Source: Scytonema hofmannii PCC 7110
GTDB taxonomy: Bacteria; Cyanobacteriota; Cyanobacteriia; Cyanobacteriales; Nostocaceae
NCBI RefSeq assembly: GCF_000346485.2
Contig: NZ_KQ976354.1
Span: 11,180,341-11,244,340, forward strand
Reading direction: 5' to 3'
Length of the DNA stretch: 64,000 bases
The translations under genes and the position numbers were made by a program. The stretch's first letter is position 1. Each line of letters begins with the position of its first letter. Positions 38,592-48,034 of the stretch are shown here, in pieces. The notes under the pieces are model-generated. The model ran no database searches and was not told the DNA's origin. It saw only the letters and a program-made list of their open reading frames with translations.

Positions 38592-39083
38592 CTACTGAGC
38601 AACAGCAGAAGGAAGAATTTCTAAACCGTATTTAGGAGCAGTAAAGAGCAATTTTTCGATGTCTTTGGGAGTCACACCAGGTGATGTAGTATTTTGCTCT
38701 GATACTGGTGTACCCACTTCGATAAAAAGTTGCTCCAACCCAGATGGCGTTAACCAACATAAGAATTTAGCTGGTTTTGCGCCGATGTTACGAAAACTGT
38801 GGGGCTGTCCCTTTGGGGAATGAACGAAAGTTCCAGGTGTGGCTATAAGACTTTGTCCCCCAAGTTGGAACTCTATTTCACCTTCTTGAATGTAAAAAGA
38901 TTCGTTTTCGTGGGTGTGAATATGGGGCGGAGTTGCGCTGTGAGGTTGCATGACAATCTCTATCAGCGCATAGGTTTTACCTGTATCGTCGCCCTTTGCT
39001 TTAAAGGTGTATAAGTCTCCTAGTACCCAAGATGAAGAACCTTCACCTGGTTGTAGACATATGGCGTTTAGATTAGCTATCAT
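38592..39083 (-). CDS. Cupin-domain protein
   Basis: 163 residues, a single beta-barrel cupin. Motif 1 is PPHIHTHENESFYIQEGEIEF (cited in part: HIHTHENESFYIQEG) with metal-binding His/Glu; motif 2 has VHSPKGQPHSFRNIG. Substrate unknown. Its start overlaps by 4 bases the end of the aquaporin remnant upstream. Confidence 0.85.
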   Translation of the reverse strand: MIANLNAICLQPGEGSSSWVLGDLYTFKAKGDDTGKTYALIEIVMQPHSATPPHIHTHENESFYIQEGEIEFQLGGQSLIATPGTFVHSPKGQPHSFRNIGAKPAKFLCWLTPSGLEQLFIEVGTPVSEQNTTSPGVTPKDIEKLLFTAPKYGLEILPSAVAQ

Positions 39084-39301
39084 AATAAGTTGGTTAGGAA
39101 TAGGGTAAGTCGATCGCTGAGTATGTATGTGGCATCACCAAGCTTGTAGTGCCGATAACCACAGCGAAAATGACCCCAAGGGCGTATGAGTGAAGCTGGA
39201 TGCTCTAACAGAGCAGTCACCACTGCTGCGGAAATCATAAAGATGCCTAATCCCGCAGCTTCCATGAAGTACTCTGGATAGTGTTTCCTTAGTGCTTGCA
39301 T
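39080..39301 (-). pseudogene. 5' remnant of an aquaporin (MIP) gene
   Basis: The first 40 residues (MQALRKHYPEYFMEAAGLGI, then FMISAAVVTALLEHPAS) match the N-terminus and first helix of cyanobacterial MIP channels. The following 30 residues do not, and both NPA motifs are missing. Seen as a truncated gene. Confidence 0.65.
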
Positions 39302-39386
39302 AATTTATTCTAGGTAGTGGGAAGTGGGGATGCAAGACCTTGCGCCCCTACTAGTTTGAAACGACCATTAAAAACAAAATAGTCAC

Positions 39387-40100
39387 TTAAGCGATGGGAG
39401 TGGCTTCCACTTTGCCAGTTTGGGCATCATGACTAACATTAAGGACAGTATCCATTGCATCAATACCCATTCGAGCAGCCATTTCTGGGCAAGGTTTGCT
39501 AGCATGAACGTTGACTTGAGTGCTGTCTTTCTTTTCCAAGTTGACTTCTAGCCGCCCATACCTAAGCACCGTTGACATCCAAATCAACTCATTCATAAAC
39601 CGTTCCAAACGGCGAATGTAGGTTGCTTTGTCAATCAGATTCCCAGATTCATCAAACAAATTTTGGACGTTGCTAAAGTTGAGGTCATAGAAAATTGTCA
39701 TTAGCCCCAACTCACGCATCACAGGCAAAAGGTTTTGGATAACCCGTGTACCGCCAAAGGGTCCGGCTGAAACACCACACAGCCCGACGGCTTTATGGAT
39801 GTATTCTTTGAGGCAAGTGTCAAGTACATGCTTGAGCAAACCCGGATAACCGTGATTATACTCTGGTGCAACGATAATTAATCCGTCCGCCCGTTCAACA
39901 GTACTGGAGAACTGAGGGTCTTTAATAGACTCACCTGCGTCATTGGTGGTAATTGGAATGTTACGAATATCAATCAGTTGCGTTTCTACATCATCTCGTA
40001 CCGCAATCTGCTCGACAATAAATTTGGCTACATGTTCACTTTGGCGACCTTGACGGGGAGTACCCAAAATGACAGGAATAAACAGAGGGGTGTTTGTCAT
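39387..40100 (-). CDS. NADPH-dependent FMN reductase family protein
   Basis: 237 residues with the flavodoxin-like fold: PVILGTPRQGRQSE (FMN phosphate loop), VAPEYNHGYPGLLKHVLD and CGVSAGPFGGTRV. Reduces FMN or quinone-like acceptors with NAD(P)H. The C-terminal about 45 residues are an extension (VNVHASKPCPEMAARMGIDA). The SDR gene ends 54 bases upstream, same strand, so they may be one transcription unit. Confidence 0.88.
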   Translation of the reverse strand: MTNTPLFIPVILGTPRQGRQSEHVAKFIVEQIAVRDDVETQLIDIRNIPITTNDAGESIKDPQFSSTVERADGLIIVAPEYNHGYPGLLKHVLDTCLKEYIHKAVGLCGVSAGPFGGTRVIQNLLPVMRELGLMTIFYDLNFSNVQNLFDESGNLIDKATYIRRLERFMNELIWMSTVLRYGRLEVNLEKKDSTQVNVHASKPCPEMAARMGIDAMDTVLNVSHDAQTGKVEATPIA

Positions 40101-40154
40101 AATTGCTCTTTTGTGACTGGTGCAATTTTGGACTTTAGTGAGATATTAAAGTAT

Positions 40155-40952
40155 TTACTGCTCCTGATAGTTCCAAAGCAGCCCACCATCTACAAAAAAA
40201 GTACTGCCTGTAATATAGTCAGCATCAGAGGAAGCTAAGAACACTACTAAGGAGGCGACATCTTGTGGTTGTCCAAGACGACCAAGAGGAATATTCTGCA
40301 ACAAAGCACCCAACTTTTCTGGGTTGTTCAACAGTTTGGTGTTAATGGGAGTTTCGATCGCTCCTGGTGCAACGTTGTTAATTGTAATCCCCAAAGAACC
40401 CAATTCAACTGCCAGGTTACGAGTCAACATCTTCATCCCACCTTTGCTGGCACAGTAAGCTGTAAAATTCGGAAATGGCAATTCCTCATGCACCGAACTC
40501 ATATTGATGATTTTTCCAGTCCGTTTTGTTTCAATCAGGTGTTGAACAAAGGCTTGAGTGGCAAAGAATACACCCTTTAAATTGACATTCATGACAGCAT
40601 CATAATCTGCTTCTGTCACTTCCCAGAATGGTGCGTGTTTTTCAATCCCAGCATTGTTTACCAGAATATCTAGCTTGCCAAAATGCTGAATACTTTCCGC
40701 TATAAGTTGACGCACCTCCGACACGCTGCCCAAATCTGCTTTCAGGGTGTAGCCTTGAGATTTGGGACACTGAGCCATGTGACACCTACCGCCAATAGCC
40801 TCTATTTTGGCTAAGGTTTCTTCTGCCCCTTCTGGGTGAGAGCGATAATTGATGACAACATCGGCTCCTTCTTGAGCAAGACGCAGGACAACACCTTGTC
40901 CGATACCTTGACTGCTACCAGTCACTAAGGCAACTTTACCTTGTAGTTTCAT
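40155..40952 (-). CDS. Short-chain dehydrogenase/reductase (glucose-1-dehydrogenase-like)
   Basis: 265 residues. Cofactor site TGSSQGIGQG (11-20), NNAG, catalytic Ser-Tyr-Lys with YCASKGG, and PGAIETPINT after it. A short extra loop (AQCPKSQGYTLKADLG) interrupts the usual third strand. Resembles glucose 1-dehydrogenases; the true substrate is unknown. Likely transcribed with the FMN reductase. Confidence 0.87.
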   Translation of the reverse strand: MKLQGKVALVTGSSQGIGQGVVLRLAQEGADVVINYRSHPEGAEETLAKIEAIGGRCHMAQCPKSQGYTLKADLGSVSEVRQLIAESIQHFGKLDILVNNAGIEKHAPFWEVTEADYDAVMNVNLKGVFFATQAFVQHLIETKRTGKIINMSSVHEELPFPNFTAYCASKGGMKMLTRNLAVELGSLGITINNVAPGAIETPINTKLLNNPEKLGALLQNIPLGRLGQPQDVASLVVFLASSDADYITGSTFFVDGGLLWNYQEQ

Positions 40953-40962
40953 AATTTAATTT

Positions 40963-40991
40963 TGGATTTTAGATTTTGGATTTTGGATTGA
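40963..40991. repeat. TTTTGGATTTTAGA repeat upstream of SDR gene
   Basis: Complement of the AAATCCA-type repeat seen at 12664-12727. It lies immediately upstream of the SDR start. Confidence 0.7.
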
Positions 40992-41030
40992 CGGATTTTT
41001 TGCATTCTTTTTTCAAATTTCAGTCAATAT

Positions 41031-41540
41031 TTAACTTTTTAAACTGGCAGCACCAAAAGTGGCATTGAACTTACGACACCAGATAGCAACAGACTTGTAG
41101 TTTGCTAAATTAATGTTGTTAGGAATCGCATAAGTTTGAGCACCACTAAATTTTTTTAAAGGAGCAAGAACAATGTAATCTCCTTTTTTTAAAGGATATG
41201 CTGGTGGCTTAGTTGAACCAATTACGTTATCTGAACGATGTAAAATGACTACCAAATCAGGTCCCATTTCAGAAGTCTTAAACGACTGCTCAAGCTCTAG
41301 CACTGATTTCCCATCTTTACTGGTAATACGAGCTTTGCCTTGAGTTGTATGTTCTCCGGAAACAAACGTGCCAGAACTTATAGCAGTTGCAGTTTGAGAC
41401 TTCACCTGAGTCATTGATATCGGAATTGATTTATTTGCTGAAGCAGAACTTTCAGTCAACTCATTCTTGGAGATTTCTTTTGTACAGCTAACCATAACAC
41501 TAGCAGCTAGAATCATTGTGAGTAAATATCCTAGTTTCAT
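41031..41540 (-). CDS. DM13-domain lipoprotein
   Basis: 169 residues with a lipoprotein signal (lipobox VMVSC, Cys 19) and one DM13 domain from about 60 (FVSGEHTTQGKARI, LELEQSFKTSEMGPDLVVIL, VAIWCRKFNATFG). DM13 is an extracytoplasmic domain of unsettled function, possibly redox or electron transfer. It stands alone, divergent from the histidine kinase. Confidence 0.88.
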   Translation of the reverse strand: MKLGYLLTMILAASVMVSCTKEISKNELTESSASANKSIPISMTQVKSQTATAISSGTFVSGEHTTQGKARITSKDGKSVLELEQSFKTSEMGPDLVVILHRSDNVIGSTKPPAYPLKKGDYIVLAPLKKFSGAQTYAIPNNINLANYKSVAIWCRKFNATFGAASLKS

Positions 41541-41920
41541 AATTTAAAATACCTCAATACATCAACTAACGGTGGAATCTTTGTCTTGAACTGAAACTAA
41601 TTATTGCTTGAATAATTTATCGATTAATTATTAATCACTAAGCATTAACATCTAGAAAGCTGAAAATTTGTCTAGAAATTTCTCATATATTTCTCAGCAA
41701 AATCTAAACTTTCAAAGTATTGCGATTAACTAGTCACTGGTCACTGGTCACTAGTTAATTTACATTTCTTTATATAAATTTTCATAATTCTTCTACATAA
41801 ATAACACATTTGTATAGTAATATTTGGCTCATCAAAATTATCAGGATATCCAGAATTAAAACTTGGAAAATCCAAAACTTATACATTCATTCAATTTGCT
41901 AAACCATGTAACAAGCATCC
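41541..41920. other. Divergent intergenic region with GACCAGT-type repeat
   Basis: AT-rich except for a short TCACTGGTCACTGGTCAC run at 41736-41753, a small copy of the GACCAGT tandem repeat. Promoters for the DM13 and kinase genes must lie here but none is distinct. Confidence 0.5.
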
Positions 41921-43216
41921 ATGAGCAAAGCTAATGATGAAGATCTGTTGTTGCAACAACCTTGGCAGCGCGAGCGGCTAATCATAGCACGTTTATCCTC
42001 TTTGAACTATCGCACTGGTGAACTAGGCAGCTATTTGCATAATATTGCCTGCGGAGTCAGCGAACTGATTGGAGTAGATTGGACGGTTGTTACCTTTTGC
42101 CAAGAGGGATTTGAAACTATCCTAGCCAGTAGTCTGGAAATGGCTGAAGATACACCCCGTGTTTACGCGTTGCATGGTAGGTTAATTGCTACAGTTATTC
42201 AAATTGGTCGTACATTAGCTGTTGAGGATGCAGTGGCTCATCCAGAATATGGCAGACCTGCACCTGGGTATAGAGCATATTTGGGTATACCATTACAAAC
42301 CTCTGAAGGTCAAGTATTCGGTACTATTTGCTCTTTTCATAGGCAAGCAAGGGAATTTGCAACAGAAGAAATCCAAATTGTGGAACTGTTTGCGGAACGT
42401 GCAGCAACGGCGATCGACCACTTTCATCTTTACCAAAAACAGTGCGAATTTAATCAACTTTTGGAAGCTGAGGTAGAAAAACGCACTGCTCAATTGCTAG
42501 AAGCCCAAGCCAAGCTTGTAGAACAGGAACGCCTAGTCGCTATTGGTGAATTTGCGGCGACGATCGTGCATGAAATTCGCAATCCCCTAACGACAATGAT
42601 TATGGGATTGAAGTATTTTAAGAAAATTATTTTGACTGAACCAGCTCAAGAGCGATTATCTCTAGCGCTGGGTGAAGCTAGTCGTCTAGAAAATCTACTG
42701 AGTGAAATTTTGCTCTATGCCAAACCCCAGGTGCTGCAATTAAGTGAATTGGATGTGAATGAATTCATTCGTGAGTTGCTTGTGCTAATTCGTGAGATGC
42801 CAGAAGCTCTGTCACGGCAAATTGAATTTATGCCAGCGTTATCTACGATCAAAATCTTGGGGGACAGAGATAAGCTAAAACAAGTTTTTATCAATATTGT
42901 TCGCAATGCCTGTGAGGCAGTCTCAGCAGGAGATGTCATTAAGTGGCAAGTAGACACTTTGTCTCAAGGTAACGTCTGCATTAATGTGTGCAATAGTGGT
43001 GAACCCATTCCTCCAGAAATTCTCTCAAAACTAACGCAGCCTTTTTTTTCTACAAAACCTAGTGGTACTGGGTTAGGACTTGCTATTACCAAACGCATCG
43101 TCAATGCTCATGCTGGAGAATTATCCATTCAATCTGACGCAGTCACAGGAACTACAGTATGCGTTCAATTACCGATGGTTGCTGCTGGAGGTTGTGGAAT
43201 GCTAAGGGAAGGATAA
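41921..43216 (+). CDS. GAF-domain sensor histidine kinase
   Basis: 431 residues. A GAF domain covers about 30-170 (GIPLQTSEGQVFGTICSFHR), a coiled coil about 175-205, the HisKA box FAATIVHEIRNPLTTM with phospho-acceptor H217, and HATPase_c with the N box IVRNACEA, GTGLGLAITKRIV and GTTVCVQLP. No membrane segment, so soluble. No response regulator is adjacent, so it is an orphan; the signal is unknown and no chromophore cysteine was identified. Confidence 0.92.
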   Translation: MSKANDEDLLLQQPWQRERLIIARLSSLNYRTGELGSYLHNIACGVSELIGVDWTVVTFCQEGFETILASSLEMAEDTPRVYALHGRLIATVIQIGRTLAVEDAVAHPEYGRPAPGYRAYLGIPLQTSEGQVFGTICSFHRQAREFATEEIQIVELFAERAATAIDHFHLYQKQCEFNQLLEAEVEKRTAQLLEAQAKLVEQERLVAIGEFAATIVHEIRNPLTTMIMGLKYFKKIILTEPAQERLSLALGEASRLENLLSEILLYAKPQVLQLSELDVNEFIRELLVLIREMPEALSRQIEFMPALSTIKILGDRDKLKQVFINIVRNACEAVSAGDVIKWQVDTLSQGNVCINVCNSGEPIPPEILSKLTQPFFSTKPSGTGLGLAITKRIVNAHAGELSIQSDAVTGTTVCVQLPMVAAGGCGMLREG

Positions 43217-43334
43217 AAGCTGTTAAGTTACCAAATGCTAGGAAAATCGCTAATTGCTAATGGCGTTTCATGAAGAGCAATTAGCGATTCAAGGAGCGCC
43301 TAAAATCGTCAATATTTTGATATTTTCTTTCTAC

Positions 43335-43772
43335 TTAATAACAACAATCATCCGTATAATATGCGTCATCTATGCGCTCGGATGAATATCTACCTTTGAT
43401 GTTTTCGTTGAAAAATCTGCCAATAGAATCAGCCTCATGTAAATCTTCCCAAGTGTCAGATTCTACCCCAGAATATTGATATACTGCTCCGTTATGAAAT
43501 TCGACCTGCAAAACTTGTTCGTTTGAATCGTACCCCACAGCGTTAGCCATGGATGAACTTACAGGTAACATCTCTATTGATTCCGGTAATGAAGGAAGTG
43601 CAGGAGAGTCAGCAACGATCGCATTCAATTGCTGTAGTCCTTCATAAGCTTGTATTGGCGCAGGAATGGCTACGCACTCAAACTCGTCGCCTCGGTCAAT
43701 TAACAATTGCAAGTATTCATCTGAGTGAGCGATCGCTACGAGATTACTCAAATCTATCTTAGACAGTTTCAT
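43335..43772 (-). CDS. KTSC-domain protein
   Basis: 145 residues. The C-terminal about 70 residues (VSSSMANAVGYDSNEQVLQV, then EFHNGAVYQYSGV) form a KTSC domain, also found fused to RNA-binding or ligase-like proteins. The N-terminal half is cyanobacterial and unassigned. Function unknown. Confidence 0.8.
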   Translation of the reverse strand: MKLSKIDLSNLVAIAHSDEYLQLLIDRGDEFECVAIPAPIQAYEGLQQLNAIVADSPALPSLPESIEMLPVSSSMANAVGYDSNEQVLQVEFHNGAVYQYSGVESDTWEDLHEADSIGRFFNENIKGRYSSERIDDAYYTDDCCY

Positions 43773-43934
43773 TCAATTTTTCTCTCCATTTGGTATAATA
43801 AAGAATTATTTAACTAGTCGAAATCGCACTCATCTTTTGCTCTGTTAAACACTTTTATAGTACAAAAATACCATAAAAGAATTCAGAGGTCAAGCGGTAT
43901 CCAAAGAAATTATTTACAGCACTTTGTCGTATGA

Positions 43935-44059
43935 GGGATTTCCAAGAAATAAATTACCACTACTTGTGGTACGGGCGTCCCCGCCCGTACTATACTAGTG
44001 ACGGCTTGTGTCGCCCGTACCACAAGAGATATTTGAAGACTTTTTTATTTGGAAGTCCC
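43935..44059. mobile_element. MITE-like repeat copy 2 with nested insertion
   Basis: Same ends as 34927-34988, but split after AAATTACCAC by about 63 bases with perfect 15-base terminal inverted repeats (CTTGTGGTACGGGCG from 43963; CGCCCGTACCACAAG to 44026). The right end abuts the stop codon of the nucleotidyltransferase gene at 44060-44062. Confidence 0.8.
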
Positions 44060-44626
44060 TTATCTAATTGCGTTGTAGCGTAATAAGCAAGGGCATTTCT
44101 GCAAGAACTCAGATGCTTTACGCTCTGCATCTGGGTTATGAAGATGTGCTATTGTTGGTTGGATAGTACCATTAAACAGGTCATCCAAACCATAAGGCGT
44201 GAAGAATTGCCACTGCCCATCTCTGTCGATCCGAACTCCTACTGTAGTAGCAGTGTGCAACCAATTTGTAATGCCATCTTCTGTACTGTCATATGTTTTG
44301 TTACCGGGACGCCAACGACCAAAACTAGCTTGATTTTTGACATCAAATAGGTAATTGGGAAATTGTTCCGTCAGGATTGCTTTGGCGGCTAGTTCTTGAG
44401 AGCGATCGCCCTCCGCATCAAAAAAGGCAATATCAAAATCTTTGATAACCAACTGACAGTCTTCCCCAAACAGCTTTCTCCATACAGTATTTCGCACTGC
44501 ACCGCCAGCCAGCCACCAATTAGGAAGGTTAGTTTGAGCGATCGCAGGTAGCACAGTGCCAACAGGGGAATCAGTTAAGAGCGATTGAAGGCGATCGGTA
44601 GTATTCATAAAATTTACAATCATCAA
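44060..44626 (-). CDS. Nucleotidyltransferase-family protein (DUF925/COG3575 type)
   Basis: 188 residues, or 182 from the ATG at 44608 (MNTTDRLQ). Seen: NWWLAGGAVRNTVWRKL, KDFDIAFFDAEGDRSQE and a C-terminal NPDAERKASEFLQKCP, which fit the cyanobacterial nucleotidyltransferase-like PF06042 family. The reaction is unknown. The 3' end touches a MITE-like element. Confidence 0.83.
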   Translation of the reverse strand: MMIVNFMNTTDRLQSLLTDSPVGTVLPAIAQTNLPNWWLAGGAVRNTVWRKLFGEDCQLVIKDFDIAFFDAEGDRSQELAAKAILTEQFPNYLFDVKNQASFGRWRPGNKTYDSTEDGITNWLHTATTVGVRIDRDGQWQFFTPYGLDDLFNGTIQPTIAHLHNPDAERKASEFLQKCPCLLRYNAIR

Positions 44627-44906
44627 ATTTTATAAGGTCAAAAGCTGCTTCTCAGCTTCACAGTTCATTTCTCATAATTAGGGTCGCCGGTGACATAATT
44701 CTATAGTCATTGTGGAGCAATGCCCAAAAAGCATAGATCGATCCCCAATGAGCGATCGGGGAACCTAGTTTTATAAGTGAAATGTTACGCACTGTGACAG
44801 TTATACAATTTCTTTAAGAAACGTTGCGACTCTTAAACACATTTGTTAACTTGATCTTGTGAATCAAACCAATTAATGAGGATTTATACTCACAGGAGGT
44901 TTAATC

Positions 44907-45020
44907 ATGTCAAGTTCAATGATGGCAGTTGTAGCAGTGCTAATCCTGGGTTGGATTCTAGCTTCTACTATTGGGACTTGGGCTTACTTTGCCAATCAGC
45001 CTAACAAAAATGAGCGATAA
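44907..45020 (+). CDS. Small single-pass membrane protein (37 aa)
   Basis: ATG 44907 with a perfect AGGAGGT site (44894-44900) 6 bases upstream, running to TAA at 45018. The 37-residue product starts MSSSMMAVVAVLILGWILAS and has one membrane helix (about 5-27) then a polar tail NQPNKNER. The size and helix resemble small photosynthetic-complex or NDH subunits, but I do not recognise which; it could be an unrelated small membrane protein. Confidence 0.65.
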   Translation: MSSSMMAVVAVLILGWILASTIGTWAYFANQPNKNER

Positions 45021-45725
45021 TCTTTCGTATGCGTGAAGAAGGCAGCGGGCGCTAACAACGCATAAATCAATACAGAATGTAGAACCAGAAGTTTAAACAG
45101 AAAAGAAGAGGTCAAAGTCATTCGTGTTATTACCCCACTGATGAAGAAGAGGGCTTGAATTTGGAATACAATTTACTTTTTTTCATCAAGAAATTGAGGT
45201 CTTCCTTAATTTATTCATGATTAATTCGTAATTAGGAAATTTTTCATGACTGATTACGAATTAGTAATTATTTGGTCGGGCTTCAGTCCCGTGAAGACAA
45301 CGCGTGAGTATCCATTGCGCCCGCTGCCTTTCGTCTCTCGGATTCGGTAGTTTTGCTTGACACGTTTTTTATATTGTCGTTTCAGCCATGAGTCTCTGGC
45401 TAGAAACCCAGTTTGTTTCGTGTGAGTGCGTAAGTCCTGATTATAAGACCGCACCACTTTTTAAGCAGTGCGGTCTGGATTAGTATAAAGAGTTAATTAA
45501 ATTAAAATTATTTGAGGCTTTACCTGTCGTCAGTTGACCTCAGTTTTGTTTATCTATCAGGAACTACAACATCAAATCCCACCATTCCAGATTTGACTCA
45601 AACATTTGCATAAACAAAAAATTAATGAAGATAAGTTTTTTGCCAAATTGGCGATTTTTTATAAACCTCACTGGATAGATTAATACAAGAAATCGTCATG
45701 CACATCATCTTTGCAACACCGGATG

Positions 45726-45755
45726 CCCTAGATTTATAATCTAGGGTTTTGTTTT
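45726..45755 (+). terminator. Terminator-like hairpin
   Basis: CCCTAGATT-TAT-AATCTAGGG forms a 9-base perfect stem (45726-45746) followed by TTTTGTTTT, a good intrinsic terminator on the + strand. The nearest annotated + gene ends 700 bases upstream, so it may end a small RNA or unrecognised transcript. Confidence 0.6.
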
Positions 45756-45762
45756 ATATTCG

Positions 45763-45865
45763 GTGACCAGTGGCCAGTAACCAGTAACCAGTGACCAGTG
45801 ACCAGTGACCAGTGACCAGTGACCAGTGACCAGTGACCAGTGACCAGTGATCGGTGACCAGGTTA
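45763..45865. repeat. Tandem GACCAGT repeat array
   Basis: About 13 units of a 7-base repeat (GACCAGT with a few variants), of the STRR type reported from heterocystous cyanobacteria. Other arrays: 48013-48068, 59687-59720 and a short one at 41736. Confidence 0.95.
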
Positions 45866-46153
45866 ACAAATGTCTAATGAAGTTGGGTTTTGTTCTTCAA
45901 ACTAACCTAACTTTGATTTTGTTTCTAATGTTAACTGAACTCTTTTGCTCTATAAAGATTTTAAGAAAAAACAATTAAGAAAAAATAAGTATTAAATTTC
46001 TATGGCTCTAAGAGTGTAAAGTTAACTAAGGTTGGGATTTACATGAGTAAATTCCTCACCGAAAAAAACAATGACAGGGTTGTATAATGAATGCATCTTA
46101 CCCGGAAAAATAGCACGTGAGGCTGGTAGACCGTTGAATTCCGCTACCTTAAC

Positions 46154-48034
46154 ATGGGGCATATGTGGCAAAAAGAAAAAAAAGATAGTTCGACAATCAG
46201 TTTCTCTTTACTGCTGGCATTAATACTTACCCCAGTAACAACTCTTTTCGTGTCGGACTTTGCACGGGCGCAATCTTCTCCTAAGGCAACATCATCCCCC
46301 CTTCCAGAAACTGTGAATGGTCTTAAGGTGCGGATTGATGGTTCGGATAGAATGTTAGCAATTAATCAAACATTGAAACGAGGTTTTGAAAACCAGTTTT
46401 CTGATACAGAAGTTGAAGTTGCTGCTAGTGGATCTGAGACTGCGCTCAAAGCACTGCAAGATGGAAGTATTGATATAGCAGCAATTGGACGTGGGTTGAA
46501 ACCAGATGAAAAAGCCCAAGGTTTGGAATTAGTTCGCTTGCGACGCGAAAAAATTGCCATTGTGGTAGGTAAAGATAATCCCTTCAAGGGTAGTCTAACA
46601 ATTAAGCAATTTGCCAGAATTGTTCGAGGAAGAATGACAAACTGGTCGCGGTTGGGACGCACTCAAGGTAAGATTCGTTTTATCGATCGCCCTGAATCAA
46701 GCGAGATGTGGCAAGCAATTCGCGGATACTCTGTCTTTAAATCAAGGAACTTTACCAAGAGTTCCAATGCAATCCAGATAGCTGAAGAAAACACCTCAGA
46801 ACTGGTGAAGCAATTAGGTAAAGATGGTATTAGTTATGTCAAGGCAGATCGGGTATCGCAACTGCAAGGTGTACGAGTTGTGCCAATACATGGGACTTTG
46901 CCAAAAGACCCCAAGTATCCTTTTTCACTGCCCTTAGTATACGTTTACAAGAAAAACCCTAGCTCACCTGCGAGCCGTTTTCTAGCTTTTGCCAAAACGC
47001 CTCAAGGAAAGCAAGCTATAGAAAATGCTAGGGACAGTGAAACCGTGACTGTTGCTCAAAGCCTAGCTGGGACGGTTATCAAAAACACAAGTCTCTCAAA
47101 CCGAACTTCAGTCACAACTAACCCTACTATTTCACCAAGCTCTGAGGCGACGCCTAGCCCACCATCCACGAATACTGTCATTCCAACGAAGACTTCTGGA
47201 GAATTGGTTTCTCCCAGCCATCGAGCGTTTGCACCTCCTCCCGATCGTCGTGAAAATAATCAAGCAATAGCATCTCTGTTTTGGTTAATGGTACCTCTAA
47301 GTTTAGGTGGTTTGATTTTATGGCGTTCCTATAAAAGACGATCGCACAAAGATGAGGATTTCCAAACAGCAGCAATATTGTCTCCCAATTCATTCCAAGA
47401 ACAAGGGAACAATGGGACAGCATCTCAGTTGAGAGAAAATACTGCAAACCCAAAATCTCGTAATGGAAAAGTTTCTCACAACACGCCGTTTACACTCTTA
47501 TCCAAATTGACAGGGAATCTTGTGAGTGTTAATGGAGGTGCTGCTTTGGCTGGAGGTGCGATCGCAACTGGTACAGAGCTACAGTCCAGAGAGTTAGATA
47601 CAGTGAATAGTGTTGTGCAACCGCAGGTGAAACAAGGTAAAGCTTTGTACCCTCCTTTGCCAGATATCTGGGATGAACTGGCGGCTGACGATCGGGAATT
47701 ATTAACTCAAGGTGCAACTTCATCTACATCCGTTCAGCCACAAGATTCGCAAGAAATCACAACAGATGTGGAAACATCAACAGAGGTTGTTAACGATGCA
47801 GATGCTAATGTTTCCGATAGCATCAAACCCGAGCCAGGAACTACAAACAATGATTTGCCAGACTATGACAAAGCATTAGATTTAGATTGGGAAGCACCAG
47901 TAGCAATTGTCACTCCTGTGTATCCTAAATTCCCAGATATTGCTGCAATGGGGTCGGGTTTGCCACAAGAGGGAACTACAGACCCAGATTTGTGTCCCGA
48001 ATTGCTGGATGATTCAGTGACCAGTGACCAGTGA
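46154..48034 (+). CDS. PstS-like substrate-binding protein with membrane anchor
   Basis: 626 residues. Signal peptide to about 40 (ending ARAQSS), then a periplasmic-binding-protein domain like PstS/PBP_like_2 (about 53-300: GSDRMLAINQTL, GSETALKALQDGSIDIAAIG, ISYVKADRVSQ), a Ser/Thr/Pro linker, one membrane helix near 375-395 (LFWLMVPLSLGGLILW) and a 230-residue acidic tail that would be cytoplasmic. The helix and tail are unusual for PstS and suggest a sensor or tether (inference). The gene's last codons and stop lie inside a GACCAGT tandem array (ends SVTSDQ). Confidence 0.8.
   Translation: MGHMWQKEKKDSSTISFSLLLALILTPVTTLFVSDFARAQSSPKATSSPLPETVNGLKVRIDGSDRMLAINQTLKRGFENQFSDTEVEVAASGSETALKALQDGSIDIAAIGRGLKPDEKAQGLELVRLRREKIAIVVGKDNPFKGSLTIKQFARIVRGRMTNWSRLGRTQGKIRFIDRPESSEMWQAIRGYSVFKSRNFTKSSNAIQIAEENTSELVKQLGKDGISYVKADRVSQLQGVRVVPIHGTLPKDPKYPFSLPLVYVYKKNPSSPASRFLAFAKTPQGKQAIENARDSETVTVAQSLAGTVIKNTSLSNRTSVTTNPTISPSSEATPSPPSTNTVIPTKTSGELVSPSHRAFAPPPDRRENNQAIASLFWLMVPLSLGGLILWRSYKRRSHKDEDFQTAAILSPNSFQEQGNNGTASQLRENTANPKSRNGKVSHNTPFTLLSKLTGNLVSVNGGAALAGGAIATGTELQSRELDTVNSVVQPQVKQGKALYPPLPDIWDELAADDRELLTQGATSSTSVQPQDSQEITTDVETSTEVVNDADANVSDSIKPEPGTTNNDLPDYDKALDLDWEAPVAIVTPVYPKFPDIAAMGSGLPQEGTTDPDLCPELLDDSVTSDQ

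Larger units (their letters stand above)
45021..46153. other. Long gap with inverted repeat, terminator-like hairpin and GACCAGT array
   Basis: A possible 67-codon minus-strand frame (45254-45457, GTG start) is basic (KRQYKKRVKQNYRIRETKGSG) but unproven. AGACCGCAC/GTGCGGTCT at 45448-45475 is an inverted repeat. 45763-45865 is the tandem GACCAGT array. The rest, including 45866-46153, is AT-rich. Confidence 0.5.

Noticed and set aside
45254-45457. 67-codon minus-strand gene
   Set aside because: GTG start inside an inverted repeat and no recognised family; mentioned only as possible within the gap.
45763-45865. CRISPR array
   Set aside because: The GACCAGT units are tandem without spacers.
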